Assembly (NCBI GenBank): GCA_964598255.1
Contig: CAZRBA010000073.1
Span: 1 to 64,000, forward strand
DNA: 64,000 nucleotides
DNA from: Caldithrix sp964598255
GTDB lineage: Bacteria > Calditrichota > Calditrichia > Calditrichales > Calditrichaceae
Reading direction: 5' to 3'
This document shows positions 63,997 to 64,000 of the stretch, in pieces (positions within the stretch are counted from its first letter, which is position 1; the number at the start of each line of letters is the position of its first letter). The position numbers and the translations under genes are program-made. The notes under the pieces are model-generated. The model was not told the DNA's origin and searched no databases. It saw nothing but the letters and a program-made list of their open reading frames with translations.

Positions 63997-64000
63997 ATTT

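Noticed and set aside
1..64000. CRISPR arrays, insertion sequences, prophage, integrase or toxin-antitoxin loci
   Set aside because: No regularly spaced direct repeats, transposase, integrase or toxin-like small gene pairs were found anywhere in the window.

Overview
The window looks like part of the chromosome of a Gram-negative bacterium of the FCB type. Calditrichota-like is my best guess, from inference rather than a marker gene. Support: many signal peptides, an Omp85-type outer-membrane barrel, a TatT/DctP lipoprotein transport pair, a Reg_prop/Y_Y_Y hybrid kinase of the kind common in Bacteroidota and relatives, and a complex I subunit D next to a ferredoxin/GltD fusion. Genes are dense on both strands and mostly look vertically inherited. 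I see no insertion sequence, prophage, integrase, CRISPR array, rRNA or tRNA.

Left part (1-20000), mostly minus strand: a partial envelope protein, a phosphomannomutase/phosphoglucomutase, a pair of secreted unknowns (one like a catalytically dead M16 peptidase), then an RsmF-like rRNA methyltransferase, a squalene/phytoene synthase, a creatininase-family hydrolase and a U32 RNA-modification protein. A plus-strand hybrid sensor kinase and ornithine aminotransferase follow. Next comes a three-gene envelope operon: an Omp85-like barrel, a protein built from four copies of one domain, and a DUF4097 repeat protein.

Middle (20000-41500): a secreted subtilase heads a probable operon with mannose-family PTS IIC and IID, HPr, enzyme I and a bifunctional phosphoglucose/phosphomannose isomerase. 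metK and upp follow. A DUF1460 protein diverges from a MurNAc-kinase-like/RapZ fusion that overlaps a MurU-like nucleotidyltransferase, which suggests peptidoglycan recycling with an amino-sugar sensor domain. Then come a MobA-like transferase, metG, tatD, rsmA, mgtE, two small envelope proteins (YtxH, DUF948) and ilvE. Upstream of ilvE is a 15-codon leader peptide with seven isoleucines whose stop codon runs into an intrinsic terminator. This looks like classical transcription attenuation and is the finding I rate highest.

Right part (41600-64000): a VanX-like dipeptidase and adenylate kinase are followed by a partner-switching signalling set: beta-propeller protein, membrane GAF-PP2C phosphatase, RsbV-like STAS, RsbW-like kinase and double-GAF PP2C phosphatase, with no sigma factor beside it. 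On the minus strand lie Nif3, DctP, TatT, slipin and NfeD. An oxidative-stress and iron island then runs on the plus strand: a PerR-like regulator with candidate operators, a single-cysteine peroxiredoxin, Dps, a Dps-like thioferritin and a small cytochrome b5-like protein. A PTS IIA(Ntr)-like protein, a PII-like protein and a PEGA-domain Ser/Thr kinase follow. The window ends in a minus-strand respiratory cluster: nuoD, a two-ferredoxin/GltD fusion and a ferritin-like protein.
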